This document shows positions 9,981 to 10,862 of a DNA stretch of 10,862 nucleotides, piece by piece. The notes beneath the pieces were generated by a model, which saw nothing but the letters and a program-made list of their open reading frames with translations, searched no databases and was not told the DNA's origin. Position 1 is the first letter of the stretch. Every line of letters starts with the position of its first letter. Both the position numbers and the translations under genes were made by a program. Origin of the DNA: an uncultured Prevotella sp. (lineage in GTDB: Bacteria > Bacteroidota > Bacteroidia > Bacteroidales > Bacteroidaceae); NCBI GenBank assembly GCA_934230965.1, contig CAKQFW010000056.1, positions 1 through 10,862 on the forward strand, written 5' to 3'.

Positions 9981-10199
9981 ATGAAATACGAAATAGGAAA
10001 AAATGCTGGTGTTATCTGGCAGACAATAGCAGCAAGAAATGGAAGAGTTACTTTCGATGAGTTGTTGAATGTTACAAAACTTACCAAGTCTCAAGTATTA
10101 CTTTCACTTGGATGGCTAGAGTGTGAAGACAAAGTATCATTGCATGGCGAAAATGGTACAATCGAGGCTGTGACGTTATATCAAGAAAAATATTTCTAA
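9981..10199 (+). CDS. Small winged-helix protein, DUF2582 type
   Basis: This 72-residue protein has a compact winged helix-turn-helix pattern: helix 1 (IGKNAGVIWQTIAARN), helix 2 (TFDELLNVTK), recognition-like helix 3 (TKSQVLLSLGWLECEDKV) and a beta wing (SLHGENGTIEAVTLYQEKYF). Length and pattern match the DUF2582 family of Bacteroidota. Its members have no established function and may bind DNA or act as protein-interaction modules. It starts 11 bases after the second permease, with an A-rich leader and no promoter between them, and the operon terminator follows it. It is therefore probably co-transcribed with the pump. A regulatory role for the pump is only an inference from position. Confidence 0.82.
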   Translation: MKYEIGKNAGVIWQTIAARNGRVTFDELLNVTKLTKSQVLLSLGWLECEDKVSLHGENGTIEAVTLYQEKYF

Positions 10200-10237
10200 T
10201 AATTCAGACTTCTCTATATTAATTTCACTTGTATTTC

Positions 10238-10286
10238 CCACCAACCTTCTTTTGGGCTTTCCTAAAAGAACCGTTGGTGGTTTTTT
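10238..10286 (+). terminator. Strong intrinsic terminator of the efflux operon
   Basis: An outer stem CCACCAAC (10238-10245) pairs with GTTGGTGG (10273-10280). An inner stem TTCTTTTGGG (10247-10256) pairs with CCTAAAAGAA (10261-10270) with one G-U pair and a 4-base loop. Six T follow immediately (10281-10286). It lies about 40 bases after the stop codon of the winged-helix gene and closes the pump operon. Confidence 0.9.
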
Positions 10287-10358
10287 GTATCCACATTTTA
10301 TAAAATTATAATCTTAATATTTGCTCGGGTCAACGTAACAGAATTTATGCTTTTATAT

Positions 10359-10389
10359 TTTGCTGTGTGAATTTATTGTTGTAGATTTG
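10359..10389 (+). promoter_or_regulatory. Bacteroidota-type promoter of the right-edge gene
   Basis: TTTG (10359-10362), a 19-base spacer and TAGATTTG (10382-10389) match the Bacteroidota -33/-7 consensus exactly. Transcription would start near 10395, giving a leader of about 60 nt before the ATG at 10458. It sits about 70 bases past the operon terminator, so the gene to the right is a separate transcription unit. Confidence 0.75.
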
Positions 10390-10401
10390 CGCTAAAATAA
10401 T

Positions 10402-10440
10402 GCTTGTGGATCAAGCAAGATAGTGTTTCAATGTAGAAAC
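10402..10440 (+). other. Two short hairpins in the 5' leader of the right-edge gene
   Basis: Downstream of the promoter, GCTTG-N5-CAAGC (10402-10416) and GTTTC-N6-GAAAC (10425-10440) could form two small tandem hairpins in the leader RNA. Stems of five pairs are weak, and chance occurrence is quite possible in a sequence of this length. Confidence 0.3.
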
Positions 10441-10457
10441 GAGTGTTATAAGAATAA

Positions 10458-10862
10458 ATGATGAAACCTCAACTTAGCCATCGTCTTTCGCAAGACGAGA
10501 TAAAAGAAATATGTGCCCTTACACAGGGCGAGCAAAATGATAGCTTTAAGGAAGAATTATACCAACTGACAATGGATGCCGACCGCCGTGTGTCAGTCAA
10601 TGCACTATGGGTTTTTACCTATTTCTCTTCGGCCGATAATAGGTGGCTTTATGCTAAGCACGATGCTATGATAAATCGCTGTATGACAGAGCATAATGTT
10701 ACCCATCTTCGTCTTTTGCTTTGCTTGCTTCTGCGTCAGCCGTTTACAGAAGATAGTATCCGTACCGATTTTGTTGATTTCTGTCTCAATCGTCTTGCCG
10801 ACCCCAAGACGCCTTACGCCATCAGAGCGCAATGTATAAAGTTGGCTTACGAACAGATGAAG
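10458..10862 (+). CDS. Hypothetical helical-repeat protein (HEAT-like), partial at right edge
   Basis: The frame opens with ATG ATG at 10458-10463 and stays open for 135 codons to the window end, so the C terminus is missing. The protein begins MMKPQLSHRLSQDEIKEICALT and is almost wholly alpha-helical in character. Repeated amphipathic helices occur near FKEELYQLTMDADRRVSVNALW, HLRLLLCLLLRQPF and YAIRAQCIKLAYEQMK. This resembles HEAT/ARM-like repeat proteins found in Bacteroidota, which are mostly of unknown role and sometimes mislabelled by automatic annotation. It has no signal peptide or membrane segment and is probably cytoplasmic. It has its own promoter at 10359-10389, so it is unlikely to belong to the pump operon. 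The next ATG (10461) is an equally possible start. No function is assigned. Confidence 0.75.
   Translation, partial: MMKPQLSHRLSQDEIKEICALTQGEQNDSFKEELYQLTMDADRRVSVNALWVFTYFSSADNRWLYAKHDAMINRCMTEHNVTHLRLLLCLLLRQPFTEDSIRTDFVDFCLNRLADPKTPYAIRAQCIKLAYEQMK

Noticed and set aside
10605..10832. 75-codon minus-strand frame at the right edge
   Set aside because: Antisense to the helical-repeat protein frame, which has a consensus promoter and coherent protein sequence.

Overview
The window looks like chromosomal DNA from a Bacteroidota bacterium, most likely Prevotella or a close relative. The basis is three sites that fit the Bacteroidota -7 consensus TAnnTTTG (two with a TTTG -33 box), the lack of clear Shine-Dalgarno sequences with A-rich leaders instead, an exported GH2 beta-galactosidase, and a DUF2582-type small winged-helix protein typical of the phylum. 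The genus is an inference from the general look of the proteins and cannot be proven here.

Layout, left to right. Positions 1-300 are non-coding and hold a long hairpin (172-233), read as the terminator of the leftward gene that follows. Positions 301-3498 (minus) encode a signal-peptide-bearing LacZ-type GH2 beta-galactosidase with its own promoter at 3551-3580. Positions 3714-4637 (minus) encode an AraC-family regulator. A 189-bp divergent intergenic region (4638-4826) carries a strong palindrome and several GAAC/GTTC half-sites upstream of a -7 box. Then comes a rightward efflux/secretion operon: TolC-type outer-membrane factor (4827-6263), HlyD/YhiI-type periplasmic adaptor (6539-7531), two paralogous ABC-2 type permeases overlapping by one base (7571-8752, 8752-9969), and a 72-aa winged-helix protein (9981-10199). 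A strong intrinsic terminator closes the operon at 10238-10286. A new promoter (10359-10389) drives a helical-repeat hypothetical protein that runs off the right edge.

The pump genes would form a tripartite envelope-spanning machine: ABC-2 permease heterodimer in the inner membrane, adaptor across the periplasm, TolC in the outer membrane. The divergent AraC protein is the obvious candidate regulator. No ATP-binding subunit is encoded in the operon, so the energy source is either an unlinked ATPase or unknown. The 275-bp gap between the TolC and adaptor genes contains a nested, palindrome-rich element bounded by a 12-bp direct repeat. It looks like a MITE or dispersed intergenic repeat that inserted into an originally tight operon. 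The most notable signals are the operator architecture at 4707-4792, the insertion-like element at 6282-6521, and the ATPase-less permease pair with an attached winged-helix protein.
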